This document shows positions 8,916 through 18,485 of a stretch of 64,000 bases of DNA, piece by piece; position 1 is the first letter of the stretch; every line of letters starts with the position of its first letter. The stretch comes from Desulfofarcimen acetoxidans DSM 771 (GTDB taxonomy: Bacteria; Bacillota; Desulfotomaculia; Desulfotomaculales; Desulfofarciminaceae). Below the pieces are notes generated by a model, which made no database searches, had not been told where the DNA came from, and saw nothing but the letters and a program-made list of their open reading frames with translations. Position numbers and translations under genes: made by a program. The DNA is taken from NCBI RefSeq assembly GCF_000024205.1, contig NC_013216.1, positions 4,030,001 through 4,094,000 on the forward strand. The letters run 5' to 3'.

Positions 8916-9800
8916 ATGCAAAGAATAGTTCCACACTTATGGTACAACAAGGAAGCTAAAGAGGCAGCTTTGTTTTATATTAGTCTATTTGACCAATCAA
9001 AATTATTAAATATAACAATTATAGAAAATACCCCCTCAGGGAAAGCAGAAATTGTTAGTTTTGAACTGGCTGGACAACAATTCGAGGCGATTAGTGCCGG
9101 CCCTTTCTTCAAATTCAACCCCTCCATTTCCTTGATGGTAGCCTGTTTCTCTGTAGAAGAAGTAAATACCAAATGGAAAGCTTTATCTGAAGGTGGAACG
9201 GAATTAATGCCTTTGGGTGAATACCCCTTTAGTAAGTGGTACTGTTGGGTCCAGGACCGGTATGGATTGTCCTGGCAGCTAATGCTTACCGATAATGCAC
9301 AAACTGTTCAAAAGATTACACCCAACTTACTTTTTTCAAAAGAATCATGTGGTAAAGCTGAAGAAGCAGTAAAGTACTACACCGAAGTATTTGAAAACTC
9401 AGAATTAGGAGCAATCAGCAGGTATGGAGAAGGAGAAGCAGTGTCACCAAAGGCAAAGATAAATTATGCTGCTTTCAAACTAGCCGGTATTGCTTTTTCT
9501 GCAATGGATAATGGCTTTGAGGCGGATTTCAACTTTAATGAAGCAATTTCTTTTAAAGTAAACTGTAACGACCAGCAAGAGATTGATTACTTCTGGCAAA
9601 AGCTTTCTGCCGTACCTGAGGCAGAACAATGCGGGTGGATAAAGGATAAGTTTGGAGTGTCGTGGCAGATCGTACCTACAGTTATGAATGAGATGATAAA
9701 GTCCGGTGACAGAGAAAAGATACGGCGTGTGACCGAGGCGCTCCTGAAAATGAAAAAATTTGATTTGGGAGCTTTGCAAAAAGCTTATGCTGGAATTTAA
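8916..9800 (+). CDS. Two-domain VOC (glyoxalase/PhnB-like) protein
   Basis: 294 residues forming two tandem copies of the PhnB/VOC fold often annotated as 3-demethylubiquinone methyltransferase-like. Copy 1 starts RIVPHLWYNKEAKEAALFY and ends YGLSWQLML; copy 2 starts KITPNLLFSKESCGKAEEAV and ends FGVSWQIVP. The repeated WQ near each end is typical. Fold members bind small ligands or metals; the methyltransferase name is a historical misnomer. AGGAGG precedes the ATG. The gene is monocistronic, and its substrate is unknown. Confidence 0.8.
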   Translation: MQRIVPHLWYNKEAKEAALFYISLFDQSKLLNITIIENTPSGKAEIVSFELAGQQFEAISAGPFFKFNPSISLMVACFSVEEVNTKWKALSEGGTELMPLGEYPFSKWYCWVQDRYGLSWQLMLTDNAQTVQKITPNLLFSKESCGKAEEAVKYYTEVFENSELGAISRYGEGEAVSPKAKINYAAFKLAGIAFSAMDNGFEADFNFNEAISFKVNCNDQQEIDYFWQKLSAVPEAEQCGWIKDKFGVSWQIVPTVMNEMIKSGDREKIRRVTEALLKMKKFDLGALQKAYAGI

Positions 9801-10418
9801 GGTGTGTCTCTGGAAAAGCAAAAACCAGAGACAGCGATGTATATTTAAATGAACGAAGTAGACGCATATATAAAAGGCTTGGGGATGTACCCCTCCCGGG
9901 GACTGGCTTTTTTATATTCGGGACGGACTGACGGATTGATTTAGTCTATTTTAATTTAATTATTCTAGTCTAATTTAAAGTGAACGGTGACAATTAAGCA
10001 TAAAGAATTAAAGGATTACAGCGTTTATAGAAAATTGTTATGAGTTAAGGCATCTTTTTTAACCAAACTTTTCAGAAAAGACATATCTTCCTCCAAGAGG
10101 AAGGTATGTCTTTGTTTATGAAATGCGGCATGATAAAAAAGACAACTTACTGATTTATAGATTTTTCGTTGGAAGGAGATGGTTTGCATGGAATTCAGAT
10201 ATATCCATGTAGCAGTGCTTAAAATTTTGAGGAGGATGACCATATTTTAAGCTGATGTTCAACCTTATTTAAGATAGAAGTCCCTTAATTACAGGGTCTT
10301 CGATAAAAAGTTCTATACTACATCATGAATCACCGCTTTTTAAATTATGAAAATATTTTTTAGTTTTGAAAGAATTCTTTGCTTTAAGGTGTCTAATAGC
10401 TAAAAGGAGGCTGAAGTA
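9801..10418. other. Intergenic region before the sigma factor gene
   Basis: AT-rich, with no clear gene. A strong hairpin lies at 10079-10111. A 20-codon frame at 10189 (MEFRYIHVAVLKILRRM, then three more residues) has GGAAGGAG upstream but is too short to call. The sigma factor promoter should lie near 10300-10400. Confidence 0.45.
10079..10111. terminator. Strong 15-bp hairpin, terminator-like
   Basis: AGACATATCTTCCTC pairs with GAGGAAGGTATGTCT (one G-T wobble) around a CAA loop, followed by TTGTTTA. No gene ends immediately before it on the plus strand; it may close a lost transcript or act as an attenuator. Confidence 0.5.
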
Positions 10419-10937
10419 ATGGGTTATATCTCGGTACCAAATAGAAAACCTATACCTGATATAAATAATCTCATAGAAAAATATGGCAACTCACTGCTTA
10501 GAATGTGCCTTATTTACCTTAAAGATTCACATTTAGCAGAAGATGCTGTACAAGATACTTTCATTAAGATACATAAAAGCTATCCAAAGTTTAGAGGTGA
10601 CAGTAAGGAAAGAACATGGATAATGAGAATAGCAATCAATGTTTGCAAAAATTACTTGCGCTCTTCCTGGTGGAAACGCATTGATGAAACAATGGTTTTA
10701 GAAAATATGCCTTCAAATAACAGCAATGATGCTTTGCAAGATGAGGCGCTCCTTTTAGAAATAATGAAGTTATCTTCTAAATACAAGGAAGTGATACTTC
10801 TGTTCTACTATCAAGATATGAAAATCCGCGAAATTGCAGAGGTGTTGAAAACACCGGAGGCAACTATATCTATTAGGTTGAAGAGAGCAAGAGAAATATT
10901 AAAAATAAATTTGAAAGGATGGTATTATGATGAATAG
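10419..10937 (+). CDS. ECF-type RNA polymerase sigma factor
   Basis: 172 residues. Region 2 is visible in HLAEDAVQDTFIKIHKSY with the core-binding and -10 reading helix. Region 4 is visible in KEVILLFYYQDMKIREIA and TPEATISIRLKRAREILK. AAAGGAGG precedes the ATG. The last 11 bases overlap the downstream DUF4179 gene, indicating translational coupling of the sigma factor with its likely membrane anti-sigma factor. The system resembles SigV/SigM-type surface stress regulators of Firmicutes; the stimulus is not shown by the sequence. Confidence 0.92.
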   Translation: MGYISVPNRKPIPDINNLIEKYGNSLLRMCLIYLKDSHLAEDAVQDTFIKIHKSYPKFRGDSKERTWIMRIAINVCKNYLRSSWWKRIDETMVLENMPSNNSNDALQDEALLLEIMKLSSKYKEVILLFYYQDMKIREIAEVLKTPEATISIRLKRAREILKINLKGWYYDE

Positions 10938-12258
10938 AACAATTAAGAATGTTATTGATACAAGGCTTGCTAACATTAAAATTAGTGATGAGCTTAAAGG
11001 TAAAATTTTAAGTAATTCCTATAAAAAAAGAAAAACAGTAAAAAGAGTATTTGCCATAGCTGCAGCGATTTTATGTGTTATGCTGTCCGTTTCTGTTATG
11101 GCAGCAACTATTCCAAACTTTAATAAACTTTTATATACTGTAAGTCCGCAAATAGCACAATTCCTTCAGCCAATAGGAGTTACTTCTGAAGATAACGGAA
11201 TTAAAATGGAAGTGGTTGCAGCAATGAGTGATGATGATACTGCTGTTGTGTACATCTCAATGCAAGACCTGACTGCTGATAGAGTTGATGAGGATATCGA
11301 CTTTTATAATTACAGTATTACAGGATTGCATAGTTTTACAAGTCAAGTAATATCATATGATAAAGCTTCAAGGACTGCAATTGTAAGATTACTTGCGAAT
11401 GGAGGCAGCAGACTGAATGGTAAAAAAGTAACAGTTAATGTAAATTCATTTTTAAGTGATAAACAAAGTTATAACTTATTTGATACCGGCATTGACTTGG
11501 TAAAGGCTGTAAACGACTCTAATACAAGCACAATTCCCCTTGACATGCATAATATTCCCGGTGGCAGCGGTGATTTATTTAATAAATTAATTGAAAAAGG
11601 AACTATAAATATATTAAAAACCGATGAAATGAATATTGCACTACCAAATATAAATTTTGCACATATATCAAATATTGGAATTATTGATGGGCAGCTTCAT
11701 GTTCAAACTAAATGGAACGGTAATGGAATTGATGATCATGGTACCTTTGCGTTAATTGACAGTTCGGGTAATAGAATAAACCCAAGTAACATTTATTTTG
11801 GTACTGATGAAAAAGGAAATACCAAATATGGCAGTGAATATGTTGAGTATATTTTCCAAGTAAAGAAAACCGAGCTTAATAACTATAGGCTCAATGCAGA
11901 TCATTTTACGACATCCGGACAGTATACTGAAGGCAAATGGCAGACTACATTTAAAATTGAAGCAGTGGAAAAAAGCACAGTAGTTGACTGTGATATGAAT
12001 TCGGGCGGAATAAAAATAAATAAGGTTTCTGTTTCCCCCATTGGTGTTTCAATAATTGGTAATGGAAACATAAAGGACAATACTAACGATATTAGCGTAT
12101 CGGTAAAAATGAATGATGGTAGTATTCTAGCCCTGAAATCCGTAATCTCACAAAGAGAAGATGACATGATTATCTGCAAATATATGCCTACAGAGCCTAT
12201 TAAGGTTGCAAATGTTAAAGAAATTAACATTAATGGAAAGGTTGTGAGACTAAAATAA
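10927..12258 (+). CDS. DUF4179-type membrane anti-sigma factor
   Basis: 443 residues. A short cytoplasmic N-terminus (about 35 residues) is followed by one transmembrane helix (AIAAAILCVMLSVSVMAAT) and a ~380-residue external domain of DUF4179 character rich in Asn, Ser and Ile. The architecture and coupling to the ECF sigma gene fit an anti-sigma factor that holds the sigma factor at the membrane until a signal arrives. No zinc-binding HxxxCxxC motif is seen in the N-terminus, so inhibition would use another contact, as in RsiV-like proteins. Confidence 0.8.
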   Translation: MMNRTIKNVIDTRLANIKISDELKGKILSNSYKKRKTVKRVFAIAAAILCVMLSVSVMAATIPNFNKLLYTVSPQIAQFLQPIGVTSEDNGIKMEVVAAMSDDDTAVVYISMQDLTADRVDEDIDFYNYSITGLHSFTSQVISYDKASRTAIVRLLANGGSRLNGKKVTVNVNSFLSDKQSYNLFDTGIDLVKAVNDSNTSTIPLDMHNIPGGSGDLFNKLIEKGTINILKTDEMNIALPNINFAHISNIGIIDGQLHVQTKWNGNGIDDHGTFALIDSSGNRINPSNIYFGTDEKGNTKYGSEYVEYIFQVKKTELNNYRLNADHFTTSGQYTEGKWQTTFKIEAVEKSTVVDCDMNSGGIKINKVSVSPIGVSIIGNGNIKDNTNDISVSVKMNDGSILALKSVISQREDDMIICKYMPTEPIKVANVKEININGKVVRLK

Positions 12259-12425
12259 GTATCAATATTATGAACCTAATAATCCATGGGAGATTTACTT
12301 CGTTTTTCAACATATGACAGTAATGAGGAAATTGTACCATGTCAAAGGGGACGGGTACATTGACACGCTTCTGACCAAATTATAAAATATGCATATGGAG
12401 GCTGAAACATGCCAAGAAAGGATAG
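12259..12425. other. Remnant of a REP-associated Y1 transposase start, cut by an IS
   Basis: Just before the IS1634-like left end, GGAGG is followed by ATG and five codons reading MPRKD, the typical beginning of REP-associated tyrosine transposases (RAYT). The run CAAAGGGGACGG upstream is also common near such genes. The frame is lost where the IS begins, and nothing on the far side of the IS continues it, so only the 5' scrap survives. Confidence 0.4.
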
Positions 12426-14501
12426 CTAGCGGGAGTTTACGAATTAGCATGTCGTTATGAACAAATGAACAGAAATTATCATCTAAAAAACTAGTGGAGG
12501 CCTTGATTTTAAAGGACTTTTTTGCAATTAAAAAGTGGTATTGATGAAGAAAAAGTGTATTACCCTACCGCATAACTCATATTTAACATTTTAGACATGT
12601 TTTTTGGTTATGAAATGCTTAATTTCAAAGACTTTATTGATGTATGCAGGAATTTTATGCATAAGTGTCGAAGTTATGTATTACCCTACCATAATAAAGG
12701 GAGGTTTCCATGGCTTCGATCATTAAAAAGAAGAAAAAAAATCAATTTTATTACTATCTGGTAGAGTCTGCCCGAGTTAACGGTAAGCCAAGAATTGTCC
12801 GGCAAAAATATCTTGGACGTGCCGAGGATATTGCCAAGGCTGTTGAAGGCAAATCTGATTTGGAAAATCCCAAGTACAGTATTGTTTTAGAGTTTGGCAC
12901 CGTGTGTGCTTTGTATGATATTGCCAAGCAGCTCGGTGTTATTGAAATAATTGATAAGTATGCTCCCAAACGCGAACAAGGGTTAAGTGTCGGAGAATAT
13001 ATGCTGCTGGCTGCTATAAACAGGGTCGTTAAACCTGTTAGCAAGTTCCAAATTGGTGAATGGTATGATAAAACAATGCTTTATAGAATGCTGCCTGCTC
13101 CAAAACAATCATTAACAAGTCAAAGATTCTGGGATAATATGAGTTTATTATCTGACTCAGCTATTGAGAGTTTTGAAAATGAATTTACGCAACTTATCGT
13201 TGATAAATATAATCTTTCTACCGATTTGCTTATTTACGATGCAACCAACTTTTTTACATATATTGATACGTTATCAGCCGATAAGTTACCACAACGGGGC
13301 CACAGCAAGGAAAAGAGGTCTGATTTGAAGATTGTCGGTTTAGCAATGATGGTTACTCCCGATTTCAATGTCCCTCTTTTTTATGATGTTTATCCGGGCA
13401 ATGACAACGACTCTGTTGAGTTTAAGGCAGTTATTGAGAAACTTAAGAACCGCTATATTAATATTTGCGGTAAACCGGGAAATGCAACCCTTGTTTTTGA
13501 TAAGGGAAACAATTCTCTAAATAATATGGATCTTGTTATGAGCGGTGAATTTGCTTTTAATGTTGTAGGTTCTCTTAGGCTTTCTCAAAATAAATCCTTG
13601 CTTGATATTCCAATTCAAGAATACGAGTCGGTTAACAGTGATAATTTTAGAAATGTTAAGGCATACCGGACTACGCTTTCCGTTTATAACCGGGAAATGA
13701 CAGTTTTAGTGGTTTGCAATCCTGAGTTATTTGCCGGACAGATGCAGAGCATTGCAATTAATATTGAAAAATGTACTCTTAAGTTACGAGTACTGCAGAA
13801 ATCATTACTTGATCGTGTTGCCGGTGTAACTACAAAAGGGCGTAAGCCCACGGTTACATCTGTACAAAAAAATGTTGCCACTATTCTTCACGGCGAGTTT
13901 ATGAGTGATATTTTCGATGTTCAGATATATGAACAAGATGGTCTTGCTCATCTTGATTTTTCTATTAATATCAAACAATTTAACTATGTTAAAGAACATT
14001 TTCTTGGCAAGACAGTCTTATTTACGGATAATCATGATTGGCCAAATGATAAGATAATCTCCACATACAGATCACAATATCATATAGAAGACGATTTTAG
14101 GCAAATGAAAGACACTACATTTTTAGGTTTTCGTCCAATACATCATTGGACTGATCAAAAAATTAAAGTTCATGCTTTCTATTGCGTGCTGGCCTTAAGA
14201 CTTTGTTGTTTGTTAAACCGCGTTCTGCATGAAAATGGCCTTAAAATGAGTATAAACAAAATGCTGTCAAGATTATCTGATATTAAACAGGTTATTACCG
14301 TTTATCCAAAGAAGGGTAATTCAAAAAAGGACAGGGAGTGTTTTTCATTAACGAAAATATCTGCTGAAGAAAAGAGATTATTAGAGGTTTTAGATATAGG
14401 GAAGTATGCACTTGGTGGGTAATACACTTTTATCCCTCCGATGCCTTGTGATTGCTGGCATAGAAGGGATCTGTTTCTAATAATTCGTAAACTCCCGCTA
14501 G
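12426..14501. mobile_element. Intact IS1634-like element with 21-bp perfect inverted repeats
   Basis: The terminal repeats at 12426-12446 and 14481-14501 are exact reverse complements over 21 bases, starting CTAGCGGGAGTTTACG. They enclose one transposase gene and total 2076 bp. The outermost CTAG is palindromic, so the true end and any target duplication are ambiguous; flanks GATAG and GTTAA do not match. Within the element, TATTACCCTACC occurs twice upstream of the gene and as GGGTAATACAC just after it. Confidence 0.85.
12710..14422 (+). CDS. IS1634-like transposase (IS4 superfamily, DDE)
   Basis: 570 residues with DDE landmarks: LLIYDATNFFTY (first Asp), LVFDKGNNS (second Asp) and YHIEDDFRQMK (catalytic Glu with the downstream Lys of the E-6x-K pattern). 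The N-terminus (YYLVESARVNGKPRIVRQKYLG) matches IS1634-type enzymes. GGGAGG precedes the ATG, the frame is uninterrupted and the ends are perfect, so the element is probably still active. Confidence 0.9.
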   Translation: MASIIKKKKKNQFYYYLVESARVNGKPRIVRQKYLGRAEDIAKAVEGKSDLENPKYSIVLEFGTVCALYDIAKQLGVIEIIDKYAPKREQGLSVGEYMLLAAINRVVKPVSKFQIGEWYDKTMLYRMLPAPKQSLTSQRFWDNMSLLSDSAIESFENEFTQLIVDKYNLSTDLLIYDATNFFTYIDTLSADKLPQRGHSKEKRSDLKIVGLAMMVTPDFNVPLFYDVYPGNDNDSVEFKAVIEKLKNRYINICGKPGNATLVFDKGNNSLNNMDLVMSGEFAFNVVGSLRLSQNKSLLDIPIQEYESVNSDNFRNVKAYRTTLSVYNREMTVLVVCNPELFAGQMQSIAINIEKCTLKLRVLQKSLLDRVAGVTTKGRKPTVTSVQKNVATILHGEFMSDIFDVQIYEQDGLAHLDFSINIKQFNYVKEHFLGKTVLFTDNHDWPNDKIISTYRSQYHIEDDFRQMKDTTFLGFRPIHHWTDQKIKVHAFYCVLALRLCCLLNRVLHENGLKMSINKMLSRLSDIKQVITVYPKKGNSKKDRECFSLTKISAEEKRLLEVLDIGKYALGG

Positions 14502-14527
14502 GTTAAATTAATGGCATCTTTTTTTAC

Positions 14528-14810
14528 CTAACTTCTCAATTTTACTTTGGCCACCTTTCTCATAGCGGTCAGCGCGTTAAGGTAAGAGCATGTCCTCATA
14601 GGAAAGCATGGCAGAAAGGCACCCGACTGCATGGACTGGCTCCATCCGTTGACACGCACCAATTCCTGCTGCGGCACCAGCATGGGTACCGCGGCTTGAA
14701 TGGCCGGGCTGTGAAACACATTACCCACCGCCCTGACGCCCAGCGCCACGCAAACCGACCAATACCAAGCAGAAAGAAGAAGAAAACAGGGGCCACCAGT
14801 CCTCGGGATT
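14528..14810 (-). pseudogene. Fragment of an MFS transporter
   Basis: One frame reads NVFHSPAIQAAVPMLVPQQ and LVRVNGWSQSMQSGAFL, the conserved third-to-fourth helix region of MFS drug exporters. The preceding residues (VFFFFLLGIGRF) are found only in another frame and the following part does not match, so at least one frameshift and both ends are lost. It is debris beside the IS element. Confidence 0.6.
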
Positions 14811-14909
14811 AATGAAGTTGTTCAAAAATTCGATCATTACAATATTTCAAGAAGCACACAAGCCATTTCTTGAAAACTACTGGAACAATTCACTATGTGC
14901 TACAACACC

Positions 14910-16292
14910 TTATTTGTCAAGTTCTCCCGTCAGGCTAATATGTTTCACTAGTTCATCTGCCAACCCAATATACTTCTGAGGACTCAATTCCATTAGTCGC
15001 ATTTTATCTTCTTCAGGTAGTTCAACGCTTGAAATAAATGCTCTTATTTCTTCTTTTCCAATCATCTTTCCACGAGTAATTTCCTTGAGCCTTTCATATG
15101 GGTTGCAATAGCCATGCTTTCTCATAACTGTTTGTACAGCTTCAGCAATAACTTCCCAGGCTTCCTCAAAATCATCTTCAATAGTCTTGGGATTTATAGA
15201 TATTTTTCTGAACCCTCTCAAAGTAGAATTAATCGCTATGTATGAATACGCAATTGCCGCCCCTATATTCCTCTGAGCAGATGAATCGCTAAGATCTCTT
15301 TGCATACGTGATATTGGAAGCTTATTCGCGAGAAATCGCAGTATAGAATTGCTTATCCCAAGGTTCGCTTCAGCATTCTCAAAATCAATCGGATTGACTT
15401 TATGCGGCATTGTTGAAGATCCAACCTCTCCTTTTGCCATTTTCTGTTTAAAATATCCAAGTGAAATATATAACCATACATCCCTGTCAAAATCTAAAAC
15501 AATATTGTTAAAACGACTGATTGCATGGAAACATTCAGCCATATAATCATGAGACTCGATCTGCGTGGTCATGGGATTATACTCTAGGCCCAAGCCGCAT
15601 ACAAACTCCTTGGATACTTTCTCCCATTCAACATCAGGATACGCGATTTTATGAGCATTGAAATTACCTACAGCTCCATTAAATTTACCAAGATATTCAA
15701 GTGAACAAACTAACTTTAGCTGTCGGTTCCACCTATAAACAAATATTGCCAGTTCCTTCCCGACAGTAGTTGGCGAGGCTGGCTGCCCATGAGTATGGGA
15801 TAACATTGGAACATCTTTTAATTCTTCTGCCATATTAGCAACTTCATCCACAAGTTTTTTCGCCATCGGTAACCAAGCTTCATTCATTCCCTGTTTTAAC
15901 ATTAAAGCATAGGACAAATTATTTATGTCTTCTGATGTACAAGCAAAATGAATAAATTCAATTACATCCGAAAGTGATGTATCTTTTAGCATTTCCCTCA
16001 AGAAATATTCCACCGCTTTCACATCATGGTTAGTAACCTTTTCAATCTCTTTTATTTTTAAAGCGAGTTCTTCATTAAAATTAGCTGCTATATTTCTGAG
16101 AAACTGTGTTTCTTCAATAGTCAAGCCTCTTATGTCGTGAAATTCCGGATTAGAAGCCATTGTAATCAGCCATTCAACCTCAATATGCACGCGGAATTTC
16201 ATTAATGCCCACTCAGAAAAATAGTTTTCTAAGTTTGTTGTTACACTGCCATAGCGACCTTCAATCGAAGTCAAAGCTTTAATTCTATTCAT
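14910..16292 (-). CDS. purB: Adenylosuccinate lyase
   Basis: About 460 residues, the length of the E. coli-type PurB. It has the fumarase/aspartase superfamily signature GSSTMPHKVNPIDFE and the conserved TSEDINNL and SHTHGQPASPTTVGKE segments. The enzyme cleaves SAICAR in purine synthesis and adenylosuccinate on the way to AMP, in the cytosol. I place the start at 16292 (MNRIKALTS) because AGGGA lies 6 bases before it; the open frame runs nine codons further. It is not next to other pur genes here; a hairpin and tnpB debris lie upstream, so its promoter region may have been reshaped by the element. Confidence 0.93.
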   Translation of the reverse strand: MNRIKALTSIEGRYGSVTTNLENYFSEWALMKFRVHIEVEWLITMASNPEFHDIRGLTIEETQFLRNIAANFNEELALKIKEIEKVTNHDVKAVEYFLREMLKDTSLSDVIEFIHFACTSEDINNLSYALMLKQGMNEAWLPMAKKLVDEVANMAEELKDVPMLSHTHGQPASPTTVGKELAIFVYRWNRQLKLVCSLEYLGKFNGAVGNFNAHKIAYPDVEWEKVSKEFVCGLGLEYNPMTTQIESHDYMAECFHAISRFNNIVLDFDRDVWLYISLGYFKQKMAKGEVGSSTMPHKVNPIDFENAEANLGISNSILRFLANKLPISRMQRDLSDSSAQRNIGAAIAYSYIAINSTLRGFRKISINPKTIEDDFEEAWEVIAEAVQTVMRKHGYCNPYERLKEITRGKMIGKEEIRAFISSVELPEEDKMRLMELSPQKYIGLADELVKHISLTGELDK

Positions 16293-16318
16293 ACACATTC
16301 CCTGGTTTCTAAAACCCA

Positions 16319-16342
16319 CTAAAAACTACAAGTAGTTTTTTC
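16319..16342 (-). terminator. Hairpin with T-run between the tnpB remnant and purB
   Basis: AAAACTAC pairs with GTAGTTTT on a 2-base loop, with A and T runs on both sides, so it can terminate the tnpB/omega-RNA transcript. It may alternatively be the terminal hairpin of the element. Confidence 0.5.
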
Positions 16343-16344
16343 AC

Positions 16345-16559
16345 CCGTCCGACAAACGGGTGGCAGTGTCACAGGATTCAACTGCTAGGCCATAGGCTCT
16401 CGCCTATGTTCCGGGTGGTCTCCTCTAAAAGAGTTCCCCGCCACTGCTTAAAGCAAGCGTACTACCCGGAGAAGGTGTTACCTCCGCCTGGGTTCTGACT
16501 TGCGGCAACAGCCTTTCGCTGCGTGTACTGTGCCGCCCGCAAAATTTATAGCAAAGGGA
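16345..16559 (-). ncRNA. Candidate omega RNA downstream of the tnpB remnant
   Basis: The 215 bases after the tnpB stop are markedly more G+C-rich than the neighbours and are full of inverted words: CATAGGC/GCCTATG, ACCCGT/ACGGGT, and CCGGGT with ACCCGG. No open frame explains them. TnpB loci encode their guide RNA scaffold exactly here, overlapping and following the 3' end of tnpB. The assignment rests on position and structure only. Confidence 0.5.
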
Positions 16560-17390
16560 TTAACCTATACCTAACACATTTTTCCGGTGAATCTGCCATG
16601 AAACCAGGCTATTCACCTTCTTCCTTTTCGTGATTTTTTTAATCTTGGCCAGCACAGACTTTTTAACTGCTGACCATTGTTTCCAATTTGCCATTTGTTT
16701 AAATTCAGGTTTCTTTTTAACCAGTTTATCAAGCAATATCTTGGGTATCTTCTCATGATCAAAGCCCAAGCCACGCTGGGCTTTGACATAGCCTGCCGCT
16801 TCGTGAACAGCTATGCCGTACATGTGCTGGTATTTTAGGATGCCTATGACTGAAGTAAAAGCCGGTTTTACCTTTAATATCGGCACTTCCTCACGGGCAG
16901 CACTCCGGTCAACTGCTTTTAGAAACTTTGACCAGACAAAACTGTGATTCATTCGGTTAAACTTGGCAGTTACGGACTTGTCATTTTTAAACTTCAAGTC
17001 CTCTACCGCCAGGGCGTAACCTTTTTCTTTAGCCCGGAGGATCACTTTCTTAGCCATTTCGCAGGTCTGGTTATCTCTCCGGTTTGTTCTGGCATAAGTC
17101 CATTCGCCTTGACCCAGCCATTCACTGCCCCGGTATTGCCCCAGACATTCTACCTGGGTTACACCTAATCCGTCCGGGTTGGTGTCTACACCAAACGCAC
17201 CCTTATGGTTATATGGCATCGGAGCTTCTTCTTCAATACTCACATGGACGTAATATTTCCCGTCTCTGCGGAGGATTTCTACCTGATAGGCACTGCCTGT
17301 TTTAAGATAATCCAAAACCATTTGCCGGTAGTTGATACCGTTAATCTTGCCGGTCTTTTTCGATGGCTTTTGAGCTAAATAGATCGGCAC
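16560..17390 (-). pseudogene. TnpB-related protein, N-terminally truncated
   Basis: 276 residues covering the RuvC-like half of a TnpB-related protein: GVDTNPDGLGV (first Asp), ALAVEDLKFKN (Glu) and the later helical region KYQHMYGIAVHEAAGYVKAQRGLG. The usual zinc-ribbon cysteines are absent, as in the TnpB-related clade that replaces them with this His-containing segment. Full-length members are about 450-550 residues, so the N-terminal recognition half is missing and no continuing frame is visible upstream. Probably inactive, although the RNA region downstream is preserved. Confidence 0.65.
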
Positions 17391-18020
17391 CGTTATACTA
17401 TGATGTGTTATTTACGCATTTACTACATTATGATGTGTCGGTAGATTCAGTTCAATAAAAAGTTTTAGTTCCGGGCTGTTTCTTAAAAGTTGCAATCTCA
17501 CTTAAAAAATGGGAAGGCCGGTACCTCGTTATTACCGATGCCATCGGCGGTAACTACCAAACAACGAGGCAGTTATTCAGGGTAGAAAACCTGAAACGGA
17601 AAAATCATAGCTCGCTAGCTAACGCTGGCGAGTTCTTTTTTTGCACCACCTACATACTAAGTCATCTTTAAAACTGTATTAGTCTTCCGGCAAATCAAAA
17701 TATTTTCGTTCTTAAGTATGTCCCATGTTGGATCAGACTATATAAGACGTAGTATTATGTAGAAATTAATTAACCATAATAAAATAATATAACTTTAAAT
17801 AAATTATTATTTTTTTCAACATTCTTTACTTCTTGCAAGATATGATAAATTGTGATAAATTTTTACTTGGGTGTACACCCAAATACTACTTATGAAGGTA
17901 ATTAGCAATTGAGTAGAATTTTTATGCTTTGTATGCTTAATTTAAGTATAGCTGTGTCAATTGCACTTTGCAATTAATCAACAAACCAAAGGCGAAAGTT
18001 AAGTAGGTGGTTATATAGCA
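17391..18020. other. Intergenic region with terminator and a 16-bp palindrome
   Basis: An open plus-strand frame without start (17459 to ~17670) includes EGRYLVITDAIGGNYQTTR, which I do not recognise; it may be the tail of a lost gene. At 17611-17642 a 9-base stem (CTCGCTAGC/GCTGGCGAG) precedes a T-run and is a clear plus-strand terminator. At 17867-17882 the sequence TTGGGTGTACACCCAA is a perfect palindrome, a possible operator. Confidence 0.5.
17611..17642 (+). terminator. Rho-independent terminator
   Basis: Stem CTCGCTAGC/GCTGGCGAG (one wobble) with a TAAC loop, then TTCTTTTTTT. It would end the transcript of the start-less frame at 17459. Confidence 0.7.
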
Positions 18021-18245
18021 ATGTTGATGTTAATATTTATTTTGGTAATTTTATGTTTGGTGGCTTGTGTATATTTTTTAAGAAAATATAAGGTGGATAA
18101 AAAAATAGTGAATTTGATAATAGGTTTTTTATTATTGTTTTCAACATTGACATTTATAATGGTATCAATAAAATACACCACACACCCAATTCGCTCTACT
18201 TCTCTTGTGACAACAGGCCTTATTAGGTTTTTATGTTTTTCCTGA
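18021..18245 (+). CDS. Small membrane protein, two predicted helices (74 aa)
   Basis: 74 residues with two hydrophobic stretches (LMLIFILVILCLVACVYFL and IGFLLLFSTLTFIMV) joined by a Lys-rich turn. AGGTGG lies about 10 bases before the ATG. I know no family. Base composition matches the AT-rich surroundings, so a chance frame cannot be excluded. The perfect palindrome ~140 bases upstream could be its operator. Confidence 0.4.
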   Translation: MLMLIFILVILCLVACVYFLRKYKVDKKIVNLIIGFLLLFSTLTFIMVSIKYTTHPIRSTSLVTTGLIRFLCFS

Positions 18246-18290
18246 AAACTAGCCCAATAGTCTTTAAATATTTGCTTAATTTTTTGTATA

Positions 18291-18350
18291 TGTCAAGTCA
18301 AAAATCAGCCAAGTTATAATCGAAAAACCAGCCACTATGGGTCAAAAAAT
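18291..18350. repeat. Short repeats resembling an IS21-type terminus
   Basis: AAAAATCAGCCA and AAAAACCAGCCA occur 25 bases apart, preceded by TGTCAAGTCA and followed by GGGTCAAAAAAT. Such repeated words occur near the ends of IS21-family elements. No istA or istB is present, so this would be an isolated scar. Confidence 0.25.
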
Positions 18351-18485
18351 AAAACAATAAGTGTATAAATATTCTTCTGACTGGAAGCCCGGCAACCTTG
18401 AAATAACCGTAAATTTCTGCGTATCATTCACTCAATAATGAAAATAAAAGTATCTAGTCCAATATTTCATTTGAAACAGACTGCC

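Noticed and set aside
9880-9920. Terminator-like G+C-rich sequence after the VOC gene
   Set aside because: The arms do not pair well enough to call a hairpin with confidence.
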